Source: OLB11 sp044234005
GTDB taxonomy: Bacteria; Bacteroidota; Bacteroidia; Chitinophagales; Chitinophagaceae
Assembly: GCA_044234005.1 (NCBI GenBank)
Contig: JBIIJE010000033.1
Span: 1-22,339 of the forward strand
DNA: 22,339 bases
Direction of reading: 5' to 3'
Below are positions 7,091-13,582 of the stretch, piece by piece. The translations under genes were made by a program, and so were the position numbers. Each line of letters starts with the position of its first letter. Position 1 is the first letter of the stretch. Below the pieces are notes generated by a model. The model searched no databases, was not told where the DNA came from, and worked only from the letters and a program-made list of their open reading frames with translations.

Positions 7091-8005
7091 CTACATAGTT
7101 TTTCTTGGATGAAATCTCAATATTGTTTCACGCAAAAATTCTCTATCAAGATGCGTGTAAATTTCTGTTGTCGTAATACTCTCATGACCGAGCATTTCTT
7201 GCACTGCACGCAAATCAGCACCACCTTCAACCAAATGTGTCGCAAAGGAATGTCTTAAAGTATGTGGATGAATATTTTTCCGCAAACCAGCTAACGCACT
7301 TAGCTCCTTTATAATTTGAAAGATAGCAATACGTGAAAGTTTACCACCATACTTATTTAAAAAGACGATATCGTTACAATTTGGTTCTGGTATTTGATGA
7401 ACTCGAACATGTTCTACATAAACTGCTATATACTTGAGAGCCTCACTGCCTATCGGTATCAATCTCTCTTTGTTACCTTTACCAATTACGCGCACAAACT
7501 CTGAATCGGCATAGATGTTGGAAAGCTTTAAATCAAGCAATTCAGTCACGCGCAAACCACAGCTATACATGGTTTCAATAATTGCCTTATTCCTCAAACC
7601 ACCTGGTTTACTCATATCAATAGCTTGCATCATCAATTCAATTTCAGCTACCGAAAGTGTATCAGGTAATTTTCGACTAGATTTTGGCGATTCTAACAAT
7701 TCACTTGGATTAAGATGTATTAAATCTTCCAACAAAAGAAATTTAAAATAACTTTTTATACCTGAAATAATGCGTGATTGTGATGCAGCGCTCATGCCTA
7801 TTTCATGTAATTGAAATACAAATGCTTGCAATATTCTCAAATCAAATTGTGTGAGGTCTTGACTTGGATAATTTTGCTGGTAAAAATGTAATAGCTTTTC
7901 AACATCGCGTTCGTAAGCATCTATCGAATGTTGGCTGAGCGATTTTTCGAGCTTCAAAAAAGCTTTATACTCGGTAAGATAATATTGAGAATGACTCATT
8001 TTCAT
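7091..8005 (-). CDS. xerD: Site-specific tyrosine recombinase XerD
   Basis: Tyrosine recombinase of 304 residues that, with XerC, resolves chromosome dimers at the dif site during division. The N-terminal SAM-like DNA-binding domain occupies about 1-95. In the catalytic domain, the residues fall at R152 (L-R-V-T-E-L), K176 (G-K-G-N-K), H248 and R251 (H-T-L-R-H), H274 (L-G-H) and the nucleophile Y283. All six are four positions after the corresponding E. coli XerD residues (148, 172, 244, 247, 270, 279), which supports a full-length housekeeping enzyme. It sits among housekeeping genes with no integrase-type att repeats seen. The first ATG is at 8005; a second in-frame ATG at 7999 is equally possible. 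It is divergent from aroQ. Confidence 0.95.
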   Translation of the reverse strand: MKMSHSQYYLTEYKAFLKLEKSLSQHSIDAYERDVEKLLHFYQQNYPSQDLTQFDLRILQAFVFQLHEIGMSAASQSRIISGIKSYFKFLLLEDLIHLNPSELLESPKSSRKLPDTLSVAEIELMMQAIDMSKPGGLRNKAIIETMYSCGLRVTELLDLKLSNIYADSEFVRVIGKGNKERLIPIGSEALKYIAVYVEHVRVHQIPEPNCNDIVFLNKYGGKLSRIAIFQIIKELSALAGLRKNIHPHTLRHSFATHLVEGGADLRAVQEMLGHESITTTEIYTHLDREFLRETILRFHPRKTM

Positions 8006-8040
8006 GTAAATTAAAGTGAAAAAGTTTAAAGCGAAAAAAT

Positions 8041-8048
8041 TAGCTTTG
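8041..8048 (+). promoter_or_regulatory. -7 box TAGCTTTG for aroQ
   Basis: TAnnTTTG match 16 nt before the GTG start of aroQ. The extended ten bases TAGCTTTGCG are repeated exactly in front of the LuxE-like gene at 8905. No clear -33 TTTG lies at standard spacing. Confidence 0.5.
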
Positions 8049-8064
8049 CGGTAAACTACTCAAT

Positions 8065-8484
8065 GTGAAAATAAGTATTATTAATGGACCCAATTTAAAT
8101 CTTGTTGGCACTCGTGAACCATCGCTTTATGGCACTGACTCATTAATTGAATATTTACAATGGTTACAAAATCATTTTTCGATGCACGAAATATATTCTT
8201 TTCAAAGCAATATTGAAGGTGAAATTATCGACGAAATACACCGTCAAGGTTTTAGTGCAGATGCAATTATAATTAACGCGGGAGCTTACACACATACTTC
8301 ATATGCGATTGCTGATGCCTTAAAAGCGATACCTTGTAAAATAATCATTGAAGTACATATTTCAAATGTTTATGCGCGCGAATCTTACAGACGCGAAAGT
8401 AAAATAGCGGAAGTCTGCATGGGAAGTATATGTGGCTTCGGTTTAAAAAGCTATCAACTTGCTATAGAGAGTCTTTTAATATAA
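8065..8484 (+). CDS. aroQ: Type II 3-dehydroquinate dehydratase
   Basis: Enzyme of 139 residues that converts 3-dehydroquinate to 3-dehydroshikimate, the third step of the shikimate pathway. Hallmarks of the type II family are visible: N-G-P-N-L-N-L-V-G-T-R-E-P at 7-19, the catalytic Tyr Y22 in L-Y-G, F-Q-S-N-x-E-G near 46-52, I-N-A-G-A-Y-T-H-T-S around 70-79, and E-V-H-I-S-N with H98, followed by R-E-S-Y-R. The length is normal. The start is a GTG at 8065, because the overlapping ATG at 8063 is out of frame, and the family begins right at this point. The 3' end overlaps the opposite-strand lipoprotein gene by 23 nt. Adjacent xerD is divergent. Confidence 0.97.
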   Translation: MKISIINGPNLNLVGTREPSLYGTDSLIEYLQWLQNHFSMHEIYSFQSNIEGEIIDEIHRQGFSADAIIINAGAYTHTSYAIADALKAIPCKIIIEVHISNVYARESYRRESKIAEVCMGSICGFGLKSYQLAIESLLI

Positions 8485-8917
8485 GTCTTGGTATTGCTAT
8501 GATATTGCTTTGGTTTCCTGCTTTATCCTTCATATAAAGCACCCAATTTATTGTATCCATTTTTTTGTGGATTGTATCGTTTCGTAAGGCCAAAAAAGCA
8601 CCATTAGTTTCTAACTGAATAATTCCACTCAAACCATTAGTAGGGTCAAATTTCTCTGGAATATCAGGTATTAAATAACGTTGTGTATCATTTATAAATC
8701 GAAGATCAATTAAATATAAGTTTTTGGTATTAAATCCTATATCACCATCTCCATCTTGAAATTTAAACTTAATAAAAATGGGTTTCTCGGTAGAAGCTTT
8801 TATCACTGAATCAGACAAATCATTAAAACTAATTTTAGGAATCTTATCGTATTTCGTTCCTTTGCGACAAGAAATAATTACAACAAGAGAAAACATAAAA
8901 AAGATAGCTTTGCGCAT
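8462..8917 (-). CDS. Small lipoprotein, unknown function
   Basis: Predicted lipoprotein of 151 residues. The signal peptide ends in lipobox V-I-I-S-C with Cys 17, followed by R-K-G. The mature part contains an acidic F-x-D-G-D-G-D-I-G stretch near 53-61, resembling a calcium-binding loop, and a late M-K-D-K-A-G-N strand suggestive of an Ig/cadherin-like fold. I recognise the general type, short Bacteroidota lipoproteins with a D-G-D-G-D-I-G segment, but no function. The 3' end runs 23 nt into the end of aroQ on the other strand. A TAATTTTG box stands only 4 nt before the ATG, so the mRNA may be leaderless. Confidence 0.75.
   Translation of the reverse strand: MRKAIFFMFSLVVIISCRKGTKYDKIPKISFNDLSDSVIKASTEKPIFIKFKFQDGDGDIGFNTKNLYLIDLRFINDTQRYLIPDIPEKFDPTNGLSGIIQLETNGAFLALRNDTIHKKMDTINWVLYMKDKAGNQSNIIAIPRLILKDSL
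8905..8912 (+). promoter_or_regulatory. -7 box TAGCTTTG for the LuxE-like gene
   Basis: TAnnTTTG match 19 nt before the ATG at 8932. It lies inside the first codons of the divergent lipoprotein gene and shares the ten-base string TAGCTTTGCG with the aroQ promoter. Confidence 0.45.
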
Positions 8918-8921
8918 ATTT

Positions 8922-8929
8922 CAAAATTA
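8922..8929 (-). promoter_or_regulatory. -7 box TAATTTTG next to the lipoprotein start
   Basis: TAnnTTTG match on the minus strand with only 4 nt between the box and the ATG at 8917. If used, transcription would begin at or within a few bases of the start codon. It faces the LuxE-gene box at 8905-8912, so the two promoters would overlap head-on. Confidence 0.35.
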
Positions 8930-8931
8930 GG

Positions 8932-9933
8932 ATGAAACATATGAATATAAACGAAATAAAGTCGCAAATATTTCAGTTAGATGAAACTAATTTTGAAAAA
9001 GTTGCCATTTCGCTATTTCATTGGCAAGCGCAAAATATCGAGATTTATAAAAGATTTATTAAACTTATAGGTATTGATTCGAGTGCGGTGCAACAAATTA
9101 CAGATATTCCATTTTTGCCGATACAGTTCTTCAAAACGCATGCTGTAATTGCGGAACATGAAACTCAAATTGAGACTATTTTCGAAAGCAGTGGCACGAC
9201 TGGACAAATCAACAGTAAGCATCTTATTCGTGATATATCACTTTATGAAAACTCATTTAGCAAAGCCTTCGAGATTTTTTTTGGCAAGCCAAGCAATCAC
9301 TGCATATTAGGTCTTTTGCCCTCCTATTTGGAAAGAGGCTCATCATCATTGGTTTATATGGTAAATCATTTTATCGAGAATAGTCCTTTTTCTGAAAGTG
9401 GATTCTATTTGTATGAAGATAAGGAGCTGGCAACCACAATTATAAGACTTGAAGAGAAAAAGCAAAAGACCCTACTTATTGGCGTTACCTACGCCCTACT
9501 CGATTTTGCTGAAAAATTTCCCATGAAATTAAAGTATGTAGGTATTATGGAAACTGGTGGCATGAAAGGCAGAAGATCCGAGTTACTGCGAAGTGAAGTG
9601 CACCAAATTTTAAAAAAGCAATTTCAAGTTGAAACTATTTATTCGGAATATGGCATGACAGAATTATTATCACAGGCATACTCGCTTGCTGATGAAATTT
9701 TTCAGTCGCCACCATGGATGAAAATATTGGTTCGCGAGCTGAATGACCCTTTCCAAATAAAATTAGCAGGAAAAGGTGCTGTTAATATTATCGACTTGGC
9801 AAATTTATACTCTTGTGCCTTTATTGCCACTGATGACTTAGGTGAAGTTTACGAAAATTCACATTTTAAAATAAATGGAAGAAAAGATTCAAGCGATTTA
9901 AGAGGTTGTAGTTTAATGATTTCGGAGTACTAA
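8932..9933 (+). CDS. LuxE-like acyl-protein synthetase (adenylate-forming)
   Basis: Protein of 333 residues related to LuxE acyl-protein synthetases, part of the adenylate-forming (ANL-like) superfamily. Visible landmarks are the nucleotide-binding loop E-S-S-G-T-T-G-Q at 85-92, M-E-T-G-G-M-K-G-R at 206-214, Y-S-E-Y-G-M-T-E-L at 237-245, A-T-D-D-L-G at 299-304 and G-R-x-D-S-S-D-L-R-G near 316-325. These are the expected ATP and adenylate-site motifs in order, so the enzyme is probably active. No luxAB, luxC or other lux genes are nearby, so bioluminescence is not implied. In Bacteroidota such genes usually stand alone, and a carboxylate-activating role in cell-wall, capsule or lipid metabolism is only a guess. 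ATG 8932 is used; a second ATG at 8941 is possible. The lipoprotein gene 22 nt downstream may be co-transcribed. Confidence 0.87.
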   Translation: MKHMNINEIKSQIFQLDETNFEKVAISLFHWQAQNIEIYKRFIKLIGIDSSAVQQITDIPFLPIQFFKTHAVIAEHETQIETIFESSGTTGQINSKHLIRDISLYENSFSKAFEIFFGKPSNHCILGLLPSYLERGSSSLVYMVNHFIENSPFSESGFYLYEDKELATTIIRLEEKKQKTLLIGVTYALLDFAEKFPMKLKYVGIMETGGMKGRRSELLRSEVHQILKKQFQVETIYSEYGMTELLSQAYSLADEIFQSPPWMKILVRELNDPFQIKLAGKGAVNIIDLANLYSCAFIATDDLGEVYENSHFKINGRKDSSDLRGCSLMISEY

Positions 9934-9955
9934 TTATTTATCTTATTTTCGGATT

Positions 9956-10315
9956 ATGAAAATCCTTTTTTGTGGCATTATCTTATTTGCATTTTTCTTT
10001 CAATCTTGTACGCCAGAAAGTATTTATGCTGACGACCCACCCTGTAAAACCAATAACCAAGCACGCATTGAAATTCTAAACAATTTCTCGCAAATCGGAA
10101 CACTTGAATACGCGAACAAAACGGATAGTATCCTTTATAAAAATACGGGGTTCAAAATAATGCCACAAGAAAAATTCGTGTTTAGCACAAACAGCGATAC
10201 AAATATTTTCAGGCTTCGCCTCATCGATTCTATCAAGAACAATATTTCATATACACAACCTCAAACAATCATTACAAAGCGATGTAATGATTATAGCTTA
10301 ACATTTGGGCTTTAG
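9956..10315 (+). CDS. Small lipoprotein, unknown function
   Basis: Predicted lipoprotein of 119 residues. A 17-residue hydrophobic signal ends in lipobox F-Q-S-C, with the lipidated Cys at 18, followed by T-P-E. The mature protein is beta-rich and contains two further cysteines (C30 and C110) that could pair. No family is recognised. It lies 22 nt after the LuxE-like gene on the same strand and probably shares its transcript. Its last four bases overlap the stop end of the opposite-strand RDD gene. Confidence 0.7.
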   Translation: MKILFCGIILFAFFFQSCTPESIYADDPPCKTNNQARIEILNNFSQIGTLEYANKTDSILYKNTGFKIMPQEKFVFSTNSDTNIFRLRLIDSIKNNISYTQPQTIITKRCNDYSLTFGL

Positions 10316-10761
10316 TTTATTCTATCTTGCACTACATAAGTATTCGTCCAATTATCATGCCACATGGTATCATTGTCGTGAAAGAAAATAGACCATGCCT
10401 CAAATGGAACTAAACGTGAAAGTGAGCGCAATAAACAATCTCCAAAAGTTAATTCAAATCCATCTCCGCGTATCACTTTTGTTTTCGTAATCATTTTTCC
10501 AAAGGTCTTGCCAAACTTATATTCAAAAATAGAATAATAGAGCAGCACTACCACTAAGGTAATAACAAGTCTGAGTAGGACATCGCTTGCTTCTTCGGAA
10601 TCAATGAGGAATTCCATGCCGGCATAATACAATATTACAAAAATGAAAATCAAGGCAACATAATAAACAATAACATCTATCACACGATTCGCGAATCGTT
10701 GACCTTTAGTCGCAGTTTCGTAAGAATTTTCAATATCTAAATCAATAATGTCCGTGTTCAT
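10312..10761 (-). CDS. RDD family membrane protein
   Basis: Integral membrane protein of 149 residues. The family signature is present: Q-R-F-A-N-R-V-I-D near 21-29 (the R..D of the RDD name, ahead of the first helix), membrane segments at about 28-48 and 62-82, then F-G-K-T-F-G-K-M-I-T-K-T-K-V-I, and a C-terminal L-L-R-S-L-S-R-L-V-P-F-E block leading to the last segment. RDD proteins are small inner-membrane proteins of mostly unknown function, some linked to ion transport. The H-D-N-D-T-M-W-H-D tail is usual for the Bacteroidota subgroup. The start at 10761 has a TACTTTTG box 17 nt upstream. Confidence 0.85.
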   Translation of the reverse strand: MNTDIIDLDIENSYETATKGQRFANRVIDVIVYYVALIFIFVILYYAGMEFLIDSEEASDVLLRLVITLVVVLLYYSIFEYKFGKTFGKMITKTKVIRGDGFELTFGDCLLRSLSRLVPFEAWSIFFHDNDTMWHDNWTNTYVVQDRIN

Positions 10762-10778
10762 TTTAAAATTTTACGGCC

Positions 10779-10786
10779 CAAAAGTA
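10779..10786 (-). promoter_or_regulatory. -7 box TACTTTTG for the RDD gene
   Basis: TAnnTTTG match on the minus strand, 17 nt before the ATG at 10761, in the 69-nt gap between the divergent RDD and TspO-like genes. No -33 TTTG is seen at standard distance. Confidence 0.45.
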
Positions 10787-10830
10787 TTAAATAAGTTACA
10801 TAGTCTCTTTTTAATAATTAATTTTATAAA

Positions 10831-11595
10831 ATGAATATGAAATTAAAATCGATATTAGGCTTATTCTCATACATCATAATGGTTGGTGTAAATGCACTTG
10901 CCATTGTATTGCCCATCAACCAAAAAACGACTGTGGAATTGTCCAACAAATATGATAATCTATTTGTACCTGCTGGTTTCACATTTTCCATTTGGAGTAT
11001 TATTTATATACTAATCCTAATTGTTGTTATCCAACTTATTGTTTCAGCATTCAACAATAGAAAAGACATCCCCTCTGGCTTACCCAATTTATTCTTCATT
11101 ACTTGTGCTTGTAACGCACTTTGGATAGTAGCTTGGCATTACGAGAGAACTTTCCTCTCGGTGTGTATTATGCTTATATTACTCATCACATTGTGCATCA
11201 TTTACCTTGGAATCAGAAGTATGCCAAATAAATCGAAGGCGATTCCCTATACCCTTCAGCTCCCATTTAGCATTTATTTAGCTTGGATTTCTATTGCCAC
11301 AATTGCAAATATAAGTGCCTACTTGACCAAACTACATTGGCAAGGCTTGGGACTATCACCTGTTATATGGACTATCATCATGATTACCATCGCGCTGATA
11401 TTATGTCTTAAAATAATTCATCAGTACCGCGACATTGGTTTTACACTTACGATTTGTTGGGCTTTATGGGGCATTTATGCGAACCTGAAATATAAAAATG
11501 TGGAAGACCCATTTTTCATGTATATACCCTCAACGGGAATCGCAATTCTGATTTTATTTTCACTTTACAAATACGTTTACAAGACTGCCAATTAA
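10831..11595 (+). CDS. TspO/MBR-related tryptophan-rich membrane protein
   Basis: Polytopic membrane protein of 254 residues with about seven or eight hydrophobic segments. The motif F-V-P-A-G-F-T-F-S-I-W near 47-57, C-N-A-L-W-I-V-A-W-H near 90-99, and L-P-F-S-I-Y-L-A-W near 146-154 match the tryptophan-rich sensory protein (TspO/MBR-like) pattern, in which P-x-x-F-x-x-x-W and Trp residues line the ligand cavity. It is longer than classic five-helix TspO proteins (about 160 residues), so it belongs to the longer related branch; the ligand is unknown. Its N-terminus starts directly with a hydrophobic helix. It is divergent from the RDD gene and followed by a non-coding gap. Confidence 0.65.
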   Translation: MNMKLKSILGLFSYIIMVGVNALAIVLPINQKTTVELSNKYDNLFVPAGFTFSIWSIIYILILIVVIQLIVSAFNNRKDIPSGLPNLFFITCACNALWIVAWHYERTFLSVCIMLILLITLCIIYLGIRSMPNKSKAIPYTLQLPFSIYLAWISIATIANISAYLTKLHWQGLGLSPVIWTIIMITIALILCLKIIHQYRDIGFTLTICWALWGIYANLKYKNVEDPFFMYIPSTGIAILILFSLYKYVYKTAN

Positions 11596-11724
11596 TGTCT
11601 CCTGAACAAGTCAGAAATATTTGAATAGAAAATTCAATCGAGTGATGATGTATGTAAATACTTCCATTTTAAATTGACGAATTAAAGTTAACACTTCTAG
11701 CTAATGAAAATATGCCCTAAACAA

Positions 11725-11741
11725 ATTCAATAAAATTGAAT
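11725..11741. repeat. Inverted repeat ATTCAAT-AAA-ATTGAAT
   Basis: A perfect 7-bp inverted repeat with a 3-nt spacer that ends exactly at the base before the ATG of the small open frame at 11742. A related pair (TTGAAT / ATTCAA) lies at 11621-11637, just after the TspO-like gene. It may be an operator or a hairpin, or simply A/T-rich chance. Confidence 0.4.
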
Positions 11742-11864
11742 ATGATTATTCGTGTAGTTATCTATTTTCTTTTGCCATGCAGTCTCGTCACTTGTGACGA
11801 GAGCATAAAAATAATTTCATCGTTATACAGTAACCCTAATGAAAGCTATTATACTCCAAAGTAG
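11742..11864 (+). CDS. Possible 40-residue lipoprotein or lipoprotein fragment
   Basis: An ATG frame of 40 codons. It starts M-I-I-R, has a hydrophobic stretch of about 12 residues, and then shows S-L-V-T-C followed by D-E-S, which reads as a lipoprotein signal with Cys 18. After only 22 more residues it stops, overlapping the 3' end of scpA on the opposite strand by 29 nt. It could be a true small lipoprotein, the stub of a decayed lipoprotein gene, or a chance frame. A perfect palindrome (11783-11802) lies inside it, over the codons that encode the lipobox region. Confidence 0.25.
   Translation: MIIRVVIYFLLPCSLVTCDESIKIISSLYSNPNESYYTPK
11783..11802. repeat. Perfect 20-bp palindrome-like inverted repeat
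   Basis: TCTCGTCAC is followed by two T residues and then its exact reverse complement GTGACGAGA. This is the most G+C-rich short inverted repeat found in the gaps. It is 34 nt downstream of the scpA stop (minus strand) and 188 nt after the TspO-like stop. No T-tract follows it on either strand, so a protein-binding operator or structured RNA fits better than a standard terminator. Confidence 0.6.
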
Positions 11865-12630
11865 TTTCGTCTTCTTCTCGATCAGGATTCCATTCCAGTA
11901 TAAAATTATTTCGTCCTTCACCGATTAAAATTGTGAGGAACTTTTGTTGTGTTAGCTCCAGCAAAGCAAGGAAATTAAAAATCGCATGAATACGTGTCTC
12001 ACAAGCTTGGAAAATTCTTTCAAAGGCTATTTTACCTTCTCGCTTTGTCCAATCAATAATAAACTCGCGCTGACCTTCCATGGTATAATTATACTTTACG
12101 ACAACATGTTGCGGCTTCAATAAGCGATCATTCATTCGCTTCATGACCTTTTCATAATTCTGAAATAATTTAAATAAAGTAACAGATTGAATTTCGGTGC
12201 CTTCGCTCATTGTTTCTCCAATTTCTGCAAGCTCCTTTAAGACGTTACCACGTTTAAAAGTTAGTAAACGTTCTGCCTCCATCAACTTCATTTGTTCTGA
12301 AGCCTCCTTAAAGCGTTTATACTCAAGTATTTTATCAATTAGTTCTTTACGTGGGTCGATTTCATTGCCAAATTCATCAATTTCCTTACGTGGCAACAGC
12401 ATTTTTGCCTTGATACGTATTAATGTCGAAGCGAATAGAATAAACTCACTCGCCATTTCAATATTTAGCTCTTCTAATTGCTTGATATATGTCAAAAACT
12501 CATTCGTAATTTTAAAAATAGGAATATCTTGAATATCAATTTCATCTCGTTCGATAAAAAATAAAAGCAAATCGAATGGACCTTCAAAATGCTCTAACTT
12601 AATGTTATAAGATGCTATTTGTGCTGACAT
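11836..12630 (-). CDS. scpA: Segregation and condensation protein A (kleisin)
   Basis: Protein of 264 residues, the kleisin subunit that closes the SMC ring and drives chromosome condensation and segregation in the nucleoid. The N-terminal block F-E-G-P-F-D-L-L-L-F-F-I-E-R near 15-28 and E-I-D-I-Q-D-I-P are family hallmarks. I-E-M-A-S-E-F-I-L-F-A-S-T-L-I-R-I-K-A-K near 56-75 is the Smc-neck-binding helix region, and the C-terminal winged helix covers about 185-250 with L-A-L-L-E-L-T. The ATG at 12630 is used; the frame extends to a TTG at 12639 with no support. No scpB is adjacent. A TAGTTTTG box ends 6 nt before the ATG. Confidence 0.92.
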   Translation of the reverse strand: MSAQIASYNIKLEHFEGPFDLLLFFIERDEIDIQDIPIFKITNEFLTYIKQLEELNIEMASEFILFASTLIRIKAKMLLPRKEIDEFGNEIDPRKELIDKILEYKRFKEASEQMKLMEAERLLTFKRGNVLKELAEIGETMSEGTEIQSVTLFKLFQNYEKVMKRMNDRLLKPQHVVVKYNYTMEGQREFIIDWTKREGKIAFERIFQACETRIHAIFNFLALLELTQQKFLTILIGEGRNNFILEWNPDREEDETTLEYNSFH

Positions 12631-12636
12631 AAGTGT

Positions 12637-12644
12637 CAAAACTA
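12637..12644 (-). promoter_or_regulatory. -7 box TAGTTTTG next to the scpA start
   Basis: TAnnTTTG match on the minus strand, separated from the scpA ATG by only 6 nt. Use of this box would give a leaderless or nearly leaderless mRNA. No upstream TTTG element is evident. Confidence 0.35.
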
Positions 12645-12749
12645 ATGAATAATTGAGAATTATCGCCTTATAAATATCAATAGCTATTAATTAATTGTCG
12701 CTTGATAATAGTAATATTGCCGCGCTTTAAACATATTTTTTTGAATTTT

Positions 12750-13574
12750 ATGACAACCCAAACATTTTTCGATTTATTTATGGAAGAATTAAAAAATCTT
12801 CCTGAATTGTCGCATTATTATAAATTTCACACCTCTGAAAAAGGTTTTGAGTTTCGTAAAAATTATTTTATGCAGCGTCTTGATTATGTGTTTGAAGCGC
12901 TGAAACAACATGAAAAGCATTTAGGAAGAAAGCCTGTTATTTGGGATTTAGGTTGCGGCTACGGTACCACATGTTTGTTTTTGGCGATGAATGGTTATGA
13001 AACATATGGAAGCACCTTAGAATTCTATTACAAATTTCTGCCGCTGCGAAGAGAATTTTGGTCAAACCATGGTAATACAGAACTTTTCCGAGCCGATTAC
13101 CAAGACTTATTTGAGGATGCCCCATCAGAAGCTAGTATAGATGTGATTATAGTTCAAGATACTTTGCATCATTTAGAACCTATCCATGAGGCTATGCAAA
13201 TAATACGCAAATCAATTCGTCAGGGAGGCATCATGATAGGTATAGAAGAAAATGGGAATAATATCATTCAAAATTTAAAACTATATAAACAACGGGGTAA
13301 TAATAGGATCATTACATTTTGGGATGAAAAATTGCAAAAAAATATCACCATGGGCAATGAGAATATAAGAGGGCTTAATACTTGGCGAAACATTTTACTA
13401 GATGCTCAGTTTAAGATTCAAGCAAATAGCGAAAATTATATTCGGTTATTACCTCCTTTCGCCTATGGAAACACCGATTCAAAAAAAATCGCCCAATTAG
13501 AGAACAAACTGGGCAATCCTATTTTACATAAATATTTCTACTTCGGCATCAATTTTATTGCCGAAGCAATATAA
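12750..13574 (+). CDS. Class I SAM-dependent methyltransferase
   Basis: Protein of 274 residues, taken from the ATG at 12750; the open frame reaches a TTG at 12702 but the extra 16 residues have no support. The Rossmann fold carries motif I V-I-W-D-L-G-C-G-Y-G-T-T at 63-74 and the post-strand-4 motif Q-D-T-L-H-H-L-E-P near 136-144, which is typical of the methyltransferase-11/25 families. A long C-terminal extension (about 170-274) probably caps the substrate site. The substrate is unknown. It shows no close similarity to the other methyltransferase at 6383 beyond the fold. It is divergent from scpA and convergent with htpG, 8 nt from its stop. Confidence 0.85.
   Translation: MTTQTFFDLFMEELKNLPELSHYYKFHTSEKGFEFRKNYFMQRLDYVFEALKQHEKHLGRKPVIWDLGCGYGTTCLFLAMNGYETYGSTLEFYYKFLPLRREFWSNHGNTELFRADYQDLFEDAPSEASIDVIIVQDTLHHLEPIHEAMQIIRKSIRQGGIMIGIEENGNNIIQNLKLYKQRGNNRIITFWDEKLQKNITMGNENIRGLNTWRNILLDAQFKIQANSENYIRLLPPFAYGNTDSKKIAQLENKLGNPILHKYFYFGINFIAEAI
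13541..13566. terminator. Hairpin at the convergent end of the methyltransferase and htpG genes
   Basis: CTTCGGCA (13541-13548) and TGCCGAAG (13559-13566) form a perfect 8-bp stem with a 10-nt loop, within the last codons of the methyltransferase gene. Past the stem on the minus strand, the htpG transcript would run into an A/U-rich stretch without a clean T-tract. It may terminate htpG weakly, using the neighbour's coding DNA because only 8 nt separate the two stops. Confidence 0.45.
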
Positions 13575-13582
13575 AATCCAGC

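Noticed and set aside
7091..8005. Tyrosine recombinase as a sign of an integrated mobile element
   Set aside because: Catalytic residues align one-for-one with housekeeping XerD, neighbours are aroQ and a methyltransferase, and no tRNA or att-like direct repeats were seen.
8932..9933. A bioluminescence (lux) locus suggested by the LuxE-like protein
   Set aside because: No luxA, luxB, luxC or luxD homologue is present, and LuxE-like genes are common outside lux operons.
12197..12532. Plus-strand 111-codon frame opposite scpA
   Set aside because: Ser/Ile/Leu-rich mirror of the helical scpA coding region; no promoter box or family match.
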